A stretch of DNA of 64,000 bases. Source: Phycisphaerales bacterium. GTDB lineage: Bacteria; Planctomycetota; Phycisphaerae; Phycisphaerales; UBA1924. Under the pieces are notes generated by a model that ran no database searches, was not told the DNA's origin, and saw only the letters and a program-made list of their open reading frames with translations. The translations under genes were made by a program, and so were the position numbers. The stretch lies in contig RECY01000024.1 in the NCBI GenBank assembly GCA_007693785.1, forward strand, positions 186,001 through 250,000. The letters run 5' to 3'. Of the stretch, positions 1 to 8,564 are shown piece after piece (the first letter of the stretch is position 1; every line of letters starts with the position of its first letter).

Positions 1-679
1 CGGCGATGACTTGGTCGAGGTAGCGGTCGCGGAGGCGTCGCTCGAGGCGATCTGGATCGACGTCGGCGATCAGGCAGACGCCCCCGTTGAGCGTGACGCT
101 CAGCGGCTGCGCCCCGCCCATCCCGCCGCACCCGGCGGTGACGCAGAGCCTGCCGGCGAGCGAGCCCCCAAAGTGCGTGCGCGCACACTCCGCGAAGGTC
201 TCGTATGTCCCCTGCAGGATGCCTTGGGTGCCGATGTAGATCCACGAGCCGGCCGTCATCTGCCCGTACATGATCAGGCCTTTGGCGGCGAGCTTGTCGA
301 AGTTTTCCTGCGTCGCCCAGTGCGGGACGAGGTTGCTGTTGGCGATGAGCACGCGCGGCGCGTCGACGTGCGTGCGGACGATGCCGACGGGCTTGCCGGA
401 CTGCACGAGGAGGGTCTCGTCGTGCCCGAGGCGTTGGAGGGTCTCGACGATCGCGTCGAACGCGGGCCACGAGCGGGCGGCCTGCCCGCGCCCGCCGTAG
501 ACGATCAGACGCGCGGGGTCCTCCGCGACGTCCGGGTCGAGGTTGTTCATGAGCATGCGAAGGGCGGCCTCGGCCTGCCATGTTTTGCACGTTTTGGTCC
601 GCCCGCGCGGGGCGCGCACCTCACGAGCCTGCGTGGTCTTGGAAGAAGAAACGGAACGCCGGACTGTCGCCGTCGCCAT
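1..679 (-). CDS. hutU: Urocanate hydratase, N-terminal part (cut by window edge)
   Basis: Urocanase converts urocanate to imidazolonepropionate, the second step of histidine degradation in the cytoplasm, using tightly bound NAD+. About 226 N-terminal residues are visible and the gene runs off the left edge. Reading the minus strand from ATG 679 gives family landmarks in order: [44 protein letters not shown] and [12 protein letters not shown], the last being the glycine-rich NAD-binding stretch. The start at 679 keeps the usual RAPRG and C-x-x-W lead-in; internal ATGs at 556 and 550 would remove it. An AAAGGGG Shine-Dalgarno-like stretch lies upstream. It follows hutH on the same strand after 121 bp, so the two probably form a hutH-hutU unit. 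Family identity is secure; only the C-terminus is unseen. Confidence 0.95.
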   Translation of the reverse strand, partial: MATATVRRSVSSSKTTQAREVRAPRGRTKTCKTWQAEAALRMLMNNLDPDVAEDPARLIVYGGRGQAARSWPAFDAIVETLQRLGHDETLLVQSGKPVGIVRTHVDAPRVLIANSNLVPHWATQENFDKLAAKGLIMYGQMTAGSWIYIGTQGILQGTYETFAECARTHFGGSLAGRLCVTAGCGGMGGAQPLSVTLNGGVCLIADVDPDRLERRLRDRYLDQVIA

Positions 680-800
680 CGTGCGTGCCCCTTTCGCGTA
701 TCCCTCTCGACTACACGCTATCGCGCGGGGAACGCGCGTACAAGGGGGGTCTCCACCCCGTGCGTCGATCTCGGCGTGCTTTTGCGGGCTGTTCGCGGGC

Positions 801-2312
801 TCAGGCGAGCGAGCCGTCCTGAATCAGACGCTCGATCGCCGCGATGTCGGGCGACGGCGTGCGGTCTCCGTCCAAGCGGGGCACAACGGATCGCACCGCC
901 GCGTGCGCACGCTCGACGCCCACGCCGGATTTCAGCGGTCGGTGGTGCTCGATCGCCTCGGCGGCGCAGAGCAGCTCGATCGCGACGACGTGGCGGGCGA
1001 GCTCGATCGCGCGACGGGCCTTGGCCGCCGCTCGCGGCCCGAAGCTGTTGTAGTCCTCGATCCCGGCGCTGGTCGGGATATTGCTGACCGTCGCGGGGGT
1101 GCAGAGCCCGATGATCTCGTTGCAGCAGGCGGCGGCGGTGTACTGGGCGATCATGAGCCCGGACTGCACGCCGGGCTCGCGCGTCAGATAGGGCGTCAGG
1201 CGGTAGTCCGGGTCCATCGCCGAGAGCATGAGGTAGGTCCGTCGCTCGCTGATCCCCGCGGCGTGGGCCGCGACGAGCGCGAGCGTGTCCAGCGGGAGGG
1301 CGATGGGCATCCCGTGGAAATTGCCGGCGCTGATGACGTCGCCGTTGTCGAAGACCAGCGGGTTGTCGGTGACCGCGCCGAGCTCGCGACCGGTCGCCAT
1401 GCGCACAAACTCCAGCAGTTCCGATGCCGCCCCCAGGACGTACACCGCGCACCGGATCGAGTACGGGTCCTGCACGCGGGCGTCGTCGAAGCGGTGGCTC
1501 GGGATGATCTCGCTCCCGGTGAGGGCCTCGCGGAGTCGCTCGGCAACGCGTTCACCCGCCGGGTGCGCACGGACCGCGTGGACGCGGGCGTCGAGGAAGC
1601 TGTCGGTCGCTCGGCAGGCGTCGAGGCTCATCGCGGTCGCGATCACGGCGGCTTCGAGCAGGCGGTCGGCGTCGCGGACGAGCAGCGCCGCCTGGGCCGC
1701 CATCAGGTGCGTGCCGTTGATCAGGGCCAGCCCTTCTTTCGCCTCCAGGTCGATCGGGGCGAGCCCCGCGCGTCGCAGGGCCTCGTCGCCCGGAAGCGTC
1801 GCGCCCTGCATGATCGCCGAACCCTCGCCGATCATGACCAGGGCCGCGTGGGCGAGCGGCGCGAGGTCGCCGGACGCACCGACCGAGCCGAGTTCGGGCA
1901 CCACCGGCGTCACCCCGGCGTTCAACATCCCGAGGATCAACTCCACAAGCTCCGGACGCACGCCCGACTGCCCGCGCGCCAGGCTCGCGCCGAGCAGCAG
2001 GAGCATCCCGCGGACGATCTCAGGCGAGAGCGGATCGCCCACACCCGCCGCGTGGCTGCGGACGAGGTTGCGCTGCAGGTCCTTGAGCTGGTGCTCCGGG
2101 ATGCGTTGCTTGCTGAGCGAGCCGAAGCCGGTGTTGATGCCGTAGTGAGCTTGCCCGTCGTTCAGGTGGCTCTCGATCACGCCCCGGGCGGCCTCCGCCC
2201 GCGCCCTGGCCTCGGGGGCGAGCCTGACGGGTCGCCAGTCGCGGGCGACGCCTTCAAGGTCGGCAGGGGTCAGTGGTGAGCCGTCGAGAATGAGGGGGGC
2301 GGCGTTGGTCAT
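801..2312 (-). CDS. hutH: Histidine ammonia-lyase
   Basis: Removes ammonia from L-histidine to give trans-urocanate, the first step of histidine degradation. The protein has 503 residues, normal for the family. The MIO cofactor triad Ala146-Ser147-Gly148 sits in [14 protein letters not shown], and the catalytic tyrosine is Tyr57 in HYGINTGFG. Further landmarks are [18 protein letters not shown] in the middle and the [11 protein letters not shown] region. The ATG at 2312 is preceded on the minus strand by CACAAT ending 6 nt before it, so the message may be leaderless. The product feeds the neighbouring urocanate hydratase; hutI and hutG-type genes are not in view. Confidence 0.97.
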   Translation of the reverse strand: MTNAAPLILDGSPLTPADLEGVARDWRPVRLAPEARARAEAARGVIESHLNDGQAHYGINTGFGSLSKQRIPEHQLKDLQRNLVRSHAAGVGDPLSPEIVRGMLLLLGASLARGQSGVRPELVELILGMLNAGVTPVVPELGSVGASGDLAPLAHAALVMIGEGSAIMQGATLPGDEALRRAGLAPIDLEAKEGLALINGTHLMAAQAALLVRDADRLLEAAVIATAMSLDACRATDSFLDARVHAVRAHPAGERVAERLREALTGSEIIPSHRFDDARVQDPYSIRCAVYVLGAASELLEFVRMATGRELGAVTDNPLVFDNGDVISAGNFHGMPIALPLDTLALVAAHAAGISERRTYLMLSAMDPDYRLTPYLTREPGVQSGLMIAQYTAAACCNEIIGLCTPATVSNIPTSAGIEDYNSFGPRAAAKARRAIELARHVVAIELLCAAEAIEHHRPLKSGVGVERAHAAVRSVVPRLDGDRTPSPDIAAIERLIQDGSLA

Positions 2313-2318
2313 CGAGGC

Positions 2319-2324
2319 ATTGTG
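2319..2324 (-). promoter_or_regulatory. Possible -10 box of a leaderless hutH message
   Basis: Minus-strand CACAAT lies 6 nt before the hutH ATG. It is the weakest member of a series of -10-like boxes at this spacing in the window, and hutH could also be read through from the gene upstream. Confidence 0.3.
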
Positions 2325-2349
2325 TGCGGGCCGGGGGCGGCGGGCAATG

Positions 2350-2429
2350 GTGGCACAGCTCTCCGAGCTGTGTCTCTACTTGAGGGCCTTCGCACAGAGC
2401 CGGAACCACAACTCGGAGAGCTGTGCCAC
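2350..2429. repeat. Inverted pair of GTGGCAC hairpin elements
   Basis: A 23-bp element at 2350-2372 (GTGGCACAGCTCTCCGAGCTGTG as GTGGCAC-AGCTC-TCC-GAGCTGTG) recurs inverted at 2407-2429 with one mismatch. Each copy alone forms an 8-bp stem (CACAGCTC/GAGCTGTG) with a TCC loop, and the two together form a 23-bp stem around a 34-nt loop. It lies between the DUF6941 gene and hutH, so it could end or attenuate transcription, but there is no T-tract. The same GTGGCAC...TCC...GTG layout returns near 63093. Confidence 0.8.
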
Positions 2430-2441
2430 CAGCGGGCCCGC

Positions 2442-2837
2442 CTACTCACGTTCGGCTTGCATCAGCTTGAACGGGCGGCTCAGCAGGAAATCGCCATCGG
2501 CGTGCAGCGTCACCGTGTACGGGCCCGGCTCGGGGAGCGTCAGGCGCGGGACGCAGAAGCTCAGGTCGTAGACGGCCGTCGGGTCGTCGATCGACGCGCG
2601 CTGGCTCGCGTGGAACAGGTCGTCCGAGTCCGCATCGTCGGCCCGGATCGAGACCTGGATCTCCGTCGGCCCACGCAAGCTGCTGACGGCGCAGAAGATA
2701 AAGAACGGCTGCAGCGTCGTCGGGAATTCGAACGTCCAGAGATACTCGAACACGCCGAGGATGTTCCACTTGCCCTGGTCCACCGTGATCTGGTCGGCGA
2801 GCAGCAGAGCGTGAACGACGGGCTTGACCTTGGGCAT
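2442..2837 (-). CDS. DUF6941 family protein
   Basis: A 131-residue soluble protein with the pattern of the DUF6941 family. The N-terminus holds a short strand followed by ALLLADQ, then a GKWNILGVFE motif and an FPTTLQPFF stretch. The C-terminal half reads like a beta-sandwich ending in GPYTVTLHADG. Function is unknown; family members are small proteins often annotated only by this domain. The ATG at 2837 was chosen because the longer reading upstream is arginine/proline-rich and overlaps the divergent gene. A TACGCT box ends 8 nt before this ATG. Its role beside hutH is not evident from the sequence. Confidence 0.75.
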   Translation of the reverse strand: MPKVKPVVHALLLADQITVDQGKWNILGVFEYLWTFEFPTTLQPFFIFCAVSSLRGPTEIQVSIRADDADSDDLFHASQRASIDDPTAVYDLSFCVPRLTLPEPGPYTVTLHADGDFLLSRPFKLMQAERE

Positions 2838-2845
2838 GACGCCCC

Positions 2846-2851
2846 AGCGTA
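2846..2851 (-). promoter_or_regulatory. -10-like box, probable leaderless start of the DUF6941 gene
   Basis: Minus-strand TACGCT with 8 nt to the ATG at 2837. It faces the divergent box at 2897-2902, so the two promoters share about 50 bp. Confidence 0.45.
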
Positions 2852-2896
2852 GCGGGTCGCCCCGCGGATGGTTGTCCGCCGAGGGGGGCGCGGGCC

Positions 2897-2902
2897 GATA
2901 AT
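2897..2902 (+). promoter_or_regulatory. -10-like box, probable leaderless start of the QueC-like gene
   Basis: GATAAT ends 6 nt before the ATG at 2909. A TTGTCC at 2872-2877 could be a -35, at a wide 19-nt spacing. Confidence 0.5.
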
Positions 2903-2908
2903 CCGTGC

Positions 2909-3535
2909 ATGACGCAACACGCTCGCACGCTGGTGGTGGGGGACGGGGGCCTGGGGTTCGCCGTGCTGTGCGCACGCGCCGCGATCGAGGCGGCGGGGCA
3001 AGGCGGCGAGGGCCCGGGCGTTTGGACACCGGAGATCGAGGACCCAGACCGGATCGCAAAACGCTCGGCCGCCGCGTCGATCGCCGCAAGGCTCGGGCTC
3101 GAAGTCGTCGAGGACGCCTGGCGCCCCGCCGAGTCGCTGTCCGGCGACCAGACGGAAGCGGAGATGCTCCTCCGCGCCGGGCACCTCGCGGGGCGGCTGG
3201 GGTTCGACCGCGTGGCGTGGAGCGTCCACCCGGGTTCGCCCGCCGGGGGCGGTGCCCGAGAGCCCGCGAGCGTGGAGAGCGTTGGAGGCGTGCTCGATCG
3301 CGCGTTGCTGATCACGAGGCTGATCGGCATCGGTTCCGGGGCGGACGGCGTGACCGTGGACGCCCCGATCGCCGACCTGACCGACTGGCAGCTCGCGGAC
3401 CTCGCGGCCGACCTTGAAGCCCCGATTGAGCAGTGCTGGTGGTGGGCAGGTCGGTCCCAAGCGGCTGAGGCGGAGCGGCGGCGCTGGCAGGCCGCCCTTG
3501 CGGAGGTCGGCTGGGTTGGGATGGTCGGGCGGTAG
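2909..3535 (+). CDS. Degenerate QueC-like (PP-loop) protein
   Basis: A 208-residue protein that resembles 7-cyano-7-deazaguanine synthase in outline but lacks its key residues. The N-terminal strand-loop reads VVGDGGLGFAVL where an active PP-loop enzyme has SGG-x-DS, so the aspartate-serine pair is gone. Near the C-terminus, DAPIADLTDWQLADLAADL follows the QueC pattern of a proline-leading helix after the PP-loop domain. The zinc cysteine cluster of QueC is reduced to a single Cys before WWW. It is probably not an active nucleotide-modifying ATPase and may be a structural or regulatory paralogue. It stands alone, divergent from the DUF6941 gene and upstream of proS. The family link is an inference from layout and one motif. 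Confidence 0.55.
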   Translation: MTQHARTLVVGDGGLGFAVLCARAAIEAAGQGGEGPGVWTPEIEDPDRIAKRSAAASIAARLGLEVVEDAWRPAESLSGDQTEAEMLLRAGHLAGRLGFDRVAWSVHPGSPAGGGAREPASVESVGGVLDRALLITRLIGIGSGADGVTVDAPIADLTDWQLADLAADLEAPIEQCWWWAGRSQAAEAERRRWQAALAEVGWVGMVGR

Positions 3536-3618
3536 GCGGGCGCGGAGCGGAACGCCGGGTTTGTGCGCAATAGGCCGTCGGTCGGGCGTCGCCCGCTGGT
3601 GGTGTCGGGGCCCCGACC

Positions 3619-3624
3619 TAGACT
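3619..3624 (+). promoter_or_regulatory. -10-like box, probable leaderless start of proS
   Basis: TAGACT with 8 nt to the proS ATG at 3633. No Shine-Dalgarno sequence is present in that gap. Confidence 0.5.
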
Positions 3625-3632
3625 TCGCCCCT

Positions 3633-5495
3633 ATGACACAGACCCACGCGACTCCCGAAGCCCGTTCCGAGATCCGCAGCGCCCGCCGGGGCGCGGTGCA
3701 CCGCTGGCGCCAGACGCTGATCCCGACGACGCGGGAGGTGCCGAGCGACGCGACGACAATCAGCCACCAACTCTGCATCCGGGCCGGGCTGATCCGCCAG
3801 GTCGGGGCGGGGATCTACGACTACCTGCCTCTCGGGTGGCGCGTGATCCAGCGGATCTGTGAGCTGATCCGCGAAGAGATGGACGCGGCCGGGGCGAGCG
3901 AACTGCTCCTCCCCGCCCTCGAGCCGATCGAGCTGTTCAAGGGCTCGAAGCGCGACATCGACTACGGCCCGCTCCTGTTCAAGCTCGAGGACCGGCACGG
4001 GCGCGTCGCCGCCCTCGGGCCGACGCACGAGGAGGTCATCACCGAGCTCATGAAGAGCGCCGTGACGAGCTACAAGCAGCTCCCGCTGACGCTGTACCAG
4101 ATCCAGACCAAGTTCCGCGACGAGTTCCGCCCGCGGGCAGGGCTGCTGCGCGGGCGCGAGTTCCTGATGAAGGACGCGTACTCGTTCCACCTCAACGTCG
4201 AAGGGCCGGGCGGGCTGGACGAGGTGTACGACGCGCAGCACGCGGCCTACGAGCGGATCTTCCGGCGCACGGGGCTGGATTTCACAATCGTGGAGGCCGA
4301 GAGCGGGCCGATCGGTGGCTCGGCGAGCCACGAGTTCATGGTCAACGCCGAGAGCGGGGAGGACACGATTCTCGTCTGCGACGCGAGCGGGTACGCGGCG
4401 AACGTCGAGAAGTGCGAGATCGGGGAGCGGAAGTGGTCGCTGGACGGCGCGGGGCCGGAGGATCTGGTCAAGCACCACACGCCGAACCTGCCGGGGATCG
4501 ACGGCGTCGCGGAGCACCTCAAGCTGACCGCTGCGGACATGCTCAAGTGCGTGGTGTTCGAGCCGGCGGAAGAAAGCGATCGCGAGAGTGACGGCCCGCG
4601 CTGGATCGTTGCGGTCGTGCGTGGGGACCACGACGCGAACGAGGGGAAGGTCCGCGACGCGAGCGGCGTGAAGGTGAAGCTGGCCGACGACAAGGCGGCG
4701 CGGGCGGCGGGGTTCGCGATCGGGTACGTCAGCCCGAAAGCCGCGGCCTCGATCGAGCGCACGATGCTCGTCATCGACCCCGACGCCGCCCAGGCCGCGA
4801 GCCCGAACGCCAAGGGCTGGGCGACCGGCGCGGACGAGAAGGACCACCACGTCACCGGCTTCAGCTGGTCGAGCGACCTCGCCCCGGCGCTGGGCGCGAA
4901 GATGACTGAAGTGCGTTATGTCAAAGTCGCCGATTGCCGCAACGCGGTCGCGGGGGACCCGAGCCCGCGCGGGGGCGGGACGCTCCGCGAGCAGCGGGGG
5001 ATCGAGGTCGGGCACATCTTCAAGCTGGGGACCAAGTACTCGGCCGCGATGGGCTTCGAGATCATGAACCAGGATCAGAAGCGCGAAGCGGTGATCATGG
5101 GGTGCTACGGGCTCGGCGTGAGCCGCACGCTCGCGGCGACCATCGAGCAGCGCCACGACGACAACGGCATCTTGTGGCCGGTCGCGATCGCGCCCTACCA
5201 CGTCGAGATCGTGCTCATGAAGCCCGAGGACGAGAAGCACGCCGAGGCCTGCGAGCGTCTGTCGCGCGAGCTGTGCGAGGCCGGGGCGGACGTCCTGATT
5301 GATGACCGGGCCGAGCGTCCGGGCGTGAAGTTCAAGGACGCGGACCTGATCGGGATCCCCGTCCGCGTGACGATCGGCGACAAGGCCCTGGAGCAGGGCG
5401 GCGTGGAACTCAAGGCCCGGGCCGACGAGGGCAAGGGCGAACTGGTGCCGCTGGGCGAGGCGGTCGCCCGCTGCCTGGCGATGCTCGGGGCGTGA
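3633..5495 (+). CDS. proS: Prolyl-tRNA synthetase (bacterial type)
   Basis: Charges tRNA-Pro with proline. The 620-residue protein has class II motif 1 near the start (GAGIYDYLPLGWRV), motif 2 with GPTHEE followed by TKFRDEFRPRAGLLRGREF, and motif 3 in GVSRTLAATIEQ. Between motifs 2 and 3 lies the INS editing domain (about residues 225-400) that clears Ala-tRNA-Pro in bacterial-type enzymes. The C-terminal anticodon domain begins at VEIVLMKPEDEKH. It is slightly longer than usual because of extra acidic loops within INS. The ATG at 3633 is favoured over upstream in-frame starts by the TAGACT box 8 nt before it and by the protein pattern. Its stop overlaps the start of the following acetyltransferase gene. 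Confidence 0.97.
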   Translation: MTQTHATPEARSEIRSARRGAVHRWRQTLIPTTREVPSDATTISHQLCIRAGLIRQVGAGIYDYLPLGWRVIQRICELIREEMDAAGASELLLPALEPIELFKGSKRDIDYGPLLFKLEDRHGRVAALGPTHEEVITELMKSAVTSYKQLPLTLYQIQTKFRDEFRPRAGLLRGREFLMKDAYSFHLNVEGPGGLDEVYDAQHAAYERIFRRTGLDFTIVEAESGPIGGSASHEFMVNAESGEDTILVCDASGYAANVEKCEIGERKWSLDGAGPEDLVKHHTPNLPGIDGVAEHLKLTAADMLKCVVFEPAEESDRESDGPRWIVAVVRGDHDANEGKVRDASGVKVKLADDKAARAAGFAIGYVSPKAAASIERTMLVIDPDAAQAASPNAKGWATGADEKDHHVTGFSWSSDLAPALGAKMTEVRYVKVADCRNAVAGDPSPRGGGTLREQRGIEVGHIFKLGTKYSAAMGFEIMNQDQKREAVIMGCYGLGVSRTLAATIEQRHDDNGILWPVAIAPYHVEIVLMKPEDEKHAEACERLSRELCEAGADVLIDDRAERPGVKFKDADLIGIPVRVTIGDKALEQGGVELKARADEGKGELVPLGEAVARCLAMLGA

Positions 5496-5989
5496 GCGTG
5501 GTGCGCATCGTCGAGGCGTCTTCGGCGGCGGAGCTACGCGAGGTCGAGCGCCTGATGCGTGCGTACTTCGCGAGCCTCGCGATGGACCTCGCGTATCAGG
5601 GCGTCGATGCAGAGCTCGCGACGCTGCCGGGCAAATACGCCCGCCCGTTGGGGGCGATCCTGCTCGGGTGGTGCGACGGCGTGGACGCGTCGCCGGTCGG
5701 CGTCGTCGCGGTGCGCCCGCTGGAGTTCGGGGCGGCGGGCGAGCCACGTGTGTGCGAGATGAAGCGGTTGTACGTGGAGCCGCGGGCGCGGAGGAGCGGG
5801 CTGGGCGACGCGCTCGTCGATCGTCTGCTGCACGAGGCGTCGGCGATGGGGTACGCGAGCATGAAGCTCGACACCGACCCGACCTTCTCGCCCGCGATGC
5901 GGCTCTACGCGAGGCACGGCTTCCGCCCGTGCGCACGCTACAACGACGACCCGCACCCGGAGACGCTCTACTTCGAGCGTGCGTTGTAG
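5492..5989 (+). CDS. GNAT family N-acetyltransferase
   Basis: A 165-residue acetyl-CoA-dependent acetyltransferase. The acetyl-CoA binding motif A is seen as MKRLYVEPRARRSGLGDALVDRLL, and motif B follows as YASMKLDT...AMRLYARHGFRP. The C-terminal YFERAL is typical of the fold. The GTG at 5492 overlaps the proS stop by 4 bp (GTGA), so translation is probably coupled to proS. The substrate cannot be read from sequence; relatives act on amines, amino acids or protein N-termini. Linkage to a tRNA synthetase does not prove a role in translation. Confidence 0.85.
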   Translation: MSVVRIVEASSAAELREVERLMRAYFASLAMDLAYQGVDAELATLPGKYARPLGAILLGWCDGVDASPVGVVAVRPLEFGAAGEPRVCEMKRLYVEPRARRSGLGDALVDRLLHEASAMGYASMKLDTDPTFSPAMRLYARHGFRPCARYNDDPHPETLYFERAL

Positions 5990-6011
5990 GTCGATCGGCG
6001 CGTCGGGTGCG

Positions 6012-6989
6012 TCAGATCTCGGCACGGAGGCGTTCGATCTCCGGCGGGATGAAATCAGCGATCTCACGCGCGAGCGCGCCGGCGTGCGCGCGGTGCGTCG
6101 CGGCCCACCGCTCCCCGGCTCGCGCGTGGGCGAGCACGCCGAGCCGGGCCGCGTCGAACAGGTCCAGCGGTCGGGCGCGGGAGCGGGGGAGTTTGGCGCG
6201 GATCGCGTCCGGGACGCCCGCGGGCTCGGGCGGGGCGGCGTAAGCCGCGACCAATGCGCCGAGCACGCCCGCGAGCACGTCGCCCGTGCCCGCGGTCGCG
6301 AGACAGGTATCGCCCGCGGGGCAGGTCCACGTCCGCAGCCCGTCGCTGACAACCGTGCCGGAGCCCTTAAGCACGACGACGCACCCGAGACGCTGCGCCA
6401 GCGAGGCGGCGGCCTCCTCGCGTCCGCGCGGCTCCACCGGATCCCCCGACGCGCGCACGCCCGACGCCAGTCGCCGCCACTCGCCGGGGTGCGGCGTCAT
6501 GATCGCCCGGCTGCGCCACTCCTTCGCCAGCTCCGGCACGCGGGCGAGGGCGTTGAGCCCGTCGGCGTCGATGACGAGCGGGGTTTCTTCCAGCTTGATC
6601 ACGCGGAGCGCGAGCTGCTCGATCGCGTCCCCCGCGCCGAGGCCGGGTCCGAAGACGAGAGCGTCGGCTTCGCGGGCGAGGCGGTCGACGACGGCCGCGC
6701 TCTCGTGCGGGCGGAGGGAGCCGTCGGGCTCGACGGGGAGTGAGAGGCCGGTCGCCGAGGGCTCGAGCGCGATCGCGTGGGCGAGCACTGGCTCGGGGCA
6801 GGCAATCTTCACGAGCCCGGCCCCGGCTCGGAACGCCCCGCGCGCGACCAGCGCGGGCGCGCCGATCATGCGCACGCCCCCGCTGGCGCACCCCGCGACG
6901 ACGCCGACCACGCCGAAGCTGCCCTTGTGTCCGTGCCGATCCCGCGGCGGGATCGCGGGGAGCGGGCCGGCTTCACCGAGCGCGCTCAT
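6012..6989 (-). CDS. nnrD: ADP-dependent NAD(P)H-hydrate dehydratase
   Basis: Repairs damaged NADH and NADPH by dehydrating their 6-hydroxylated forms with ADP as phosphate donor. The 325-residue ribokinase-fold protein shows HKGSFGVVGVVAGCASGG near the N-terminus, GAGLVKIACPEPV next, MTPHPGEWRRL in the middle and the catalytic GTGDVLAG loop late, all family marks. The partner epimerase domain (NnrE) is not fused here, so this is the stand-alone form. The ATG at 6989 overlaps the stop of the upstream transglutaminase-like gene (ATGA), indicating coupling. It is convergent with the acetyltransferase gene, with only 22 bp between the stops. Confidence 0.93.
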   Translation of the reverse strand: MSALGEAGPLPAIPPRDRHGHKGSFGVVGVVAGCASGGVRMIGAPALVARGAFRAGAGLVKIACPEPVLAHAIALEPSATGLSLPVEPDGSLRPHESAAVVDRLAREADALVFGPGLGAGDAIEQLALRVIKLEETPLVIDADGLNALARVPELAKEWRSRAIMTPHPGEWRRLASGVRASGDPVEPRGREEAAASLAQRLGCVVVLKGSGTVVSDGLRTWTCPAGDTCLATAGTGDVLAGVLGALVAAYAAPPEPAGVPDAIRAKLPRSRARPLDLFDAARLGVLAHARAGERWAATHRAHAGALAREIADFIPPEIERLRAEI

Positions 6990-8524
6990 CGCGAGCCCTC
7001 CCGGCGCGACGGGGCGTGCTCAACGCGTTCGACCTCGATCTGCAGGCGTCCCATCAGCGGGACGAGGCGTGCGAAGCCCGCATCGGTCAGGCCGTTCTCT
7101 CCGGAGCTCTCGACGATCGCGATGTGCGTCGCGTCGAACGGCGTGTCGCGGGGGAGCGTCGCGTCGAGATCCACCCATCGCGCCTGGCCGTCGATCATGA
7201 CCAGGGCCCGAACCCACATGTGGTAGGCGAAGATGTCGCGCTCCCCGGCGAAGCGGTCGGCGTAGATCAGGCCGATGACCAGACGCGCGGGGATGGCGTC
7301 GGCGCGGAGCATGGCGGCGAGCAGCGCGGCGTGCTCCGTGCAGTCGCCCGCGCGGGATCGGGCGGTTTCGCTCGCGGTGCCGAAGGCGACGTCGAGGTGC
7401 TTGTCGGTGATGTAGTCGTACACGAAGCGTCGCATCGCCTCGGCTCGGATGGGCGTGCGGTTTTCTCGCCCGCCTTCGCCGGTGCCGGCGGTCGCCTGGC
7501 GCACGAGCGTGCGCACGGCCGGGTCTTTGTGGTCCAGCAGCGTTGTCGCCGCGAGCGAGGGGGCGTCGCGACGGGCCTCGTTGCGCCGTGGTCGCCCCGT
7601 GCTCGATCCGCTCGCGTCGAGGTCCACCGTGACACGCAACGCCTCGGGCGAGAGGCGCTCGGACCGCTGGGCTCCGGCGTCGGCGACGTCGGGCATCTCG
7701 CCGCCGGGGATGCGGAGGACGTACGACGCTGAGCGGACGTGACGCGGGTGTTCGATCGCCCGGCTCGGGCGCACGAACGTGGTGGTCAGCAATTCCGGGG
7801 GTTCGCGCTCGCCGGTCGCCTCGGCCTCGGTCGCGAGGCGCATTGTCAGGCGGAGCTCGCCCATGCTCGCCTCGGTGCGCACCGCCAGCCCGTCGGCGTC
7901 GATCCACTCGGTGCTGGGCACCCCGGGCGAGGGCGTGGTTGTGACGGTCCAGCGCGTCGTCGCGATGGTGCGCCCGAAGACTTCGAGCTCGTCGGTCCCG
8001 GCTCGCACACGCTCGTAGGCGACGGGGGCCAGGCCGCTGAGCGGGTCGATCGTGCGGAGGGTGATGCGGTCGGCCCCGGCGCCGGCGCGCTGCTCGACGT
8101 ACCGTCGCGCGGCGGCGGGGGGGAGCCACGGGCCTTTGGGGAGCGGCTCGCGGGATTCGGTGCGGCGTCCGCCCTGCTCGGTGATGACGCGGAGGTGATC
8201 GCGGTCGAACCGTGCCTCGCGGAAGGTCTCCCCGGCGCCCACGCGTTGGCGCGCGCCCATGCGGATCGGCACGCCGTCGCGGGTTTCCTCGAACCAGCTC
8301 TCGAAGCGGAGCTTGACGGGGGAGCCGTCGCGGTGGACTTCGAGCAGCATCGCCTGCTCGGTGCGCACGGTTGGGTCGTCGGGATCGCTGATGGTGGTTC
8401 GGAGCCAGCCGGCGGGCGAGCCGCCGAGCTCAACGAGGTGCCAGGTCGTGCCCGCTCGGGCGAGGCCGACATGGCTCGCGCAGGTGAGCAAAAGCAGGCA
8501 CAGGCATCGCAGGGCGTGTCGCAT
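6986..8524 (-). CDS. Exported transglutaminase-like protein
   Basis: A 512-residue protein with an N-terminal signal peptide (MRHALRCLCLLLLTCASHVGLARAG). The C-terminal third is a transglutaminase-like domain: the catalytic cysteine lies in ARSRAGDCTEHAALLAAMLRA, the histidine in AYHMWVRALV and the aspartate in WVDLDATLP. The first two thirds are beta-rich and unassigned. Such domains act as cysteine proteases or peptide-modifying enzymes outside the cytoplasm. The ATG at 8524 begins the signal peptide, and a TAAACT box ends 7 nt before it. The gene is translationally coupled to nnrD. The biological substrate is unknown. Confidence 0.85.
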   Translation of the reverse strand: MRHALRCLCLLLLTCASHVGLARAGTTWHLVELGGSPAGWLRTTISDPDDPTVRTEQAMLLEVHRDGSPVKLRFESWFEETRDGVPIRMGARQRVGAGETFREARFDRDHLRVITEQGGRRTESREPLPKGPWLPPAAARRYVEQRAGAGADRITLRTIDPLSGLAPVAYERVRAGTDELEVFGRTIATTRWTVTTTPSPGVPSTEWIDADGLAVRTEASMGELRLTMRLATEAEATGEREPPELLTTTFVRPSRAIEHPRHVRSASYVLRIPGGEMPDVADAGAQRSERLSPEALRVTVDLDASGSSTGRPRRNEARRDAPSLAATTLLDHKDPAVRTLVRQATAGTGEGGRENRTPIRAEAMRRFVYDYITDKHLDVAFGTASETARSRAGDCTEHAALLAAMLRADAIPARLVIGLIYADRFAGERDIFAYHMWVRALVMIDGQARWVDLDATLPRDTPFDATHIAIVESSGENGLTDAGFARLVPLMGRLQIEVERVEHAPSRREGSR

Positions 8525-8531
8525 CCGTCGG

Positions 8532-8558
8532 AGTTTACCGCCCTCGCGGGCGTATGCT
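8532..8558. promoter_or_regulatory. Back-to-back -10-like boxes, divergent leaderless promoters
   Basis: Minus-strand TAAACT at 8532-8537 lies 7 nt from the transglutaminase ATG (8524). Plus-strand TATGCT at 8553-8558 lies 6 nt from the tatD GTG (8565). Only 40 bp separate the two start codons, so there is no room for usual leaders and the two promoters must overlap. Confidence 0.5.
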
Positions 8559-8564
8559 GGGGGC

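Noticed and set aside
3414-3632. An N-terminal extension of ProS
   Set aside because: The extra 73 residues are Arg/Gly-rich, overlap the QueC-like gene, and the -10 box and protein pattern point to ATG 3633.
8259-8564. An N-terminal extension of TatD
   Set aside because: It would run antisense through the signal-peptide end of the transglutaminase-like gene; the TatD fold starts exactly at GTG 8565.
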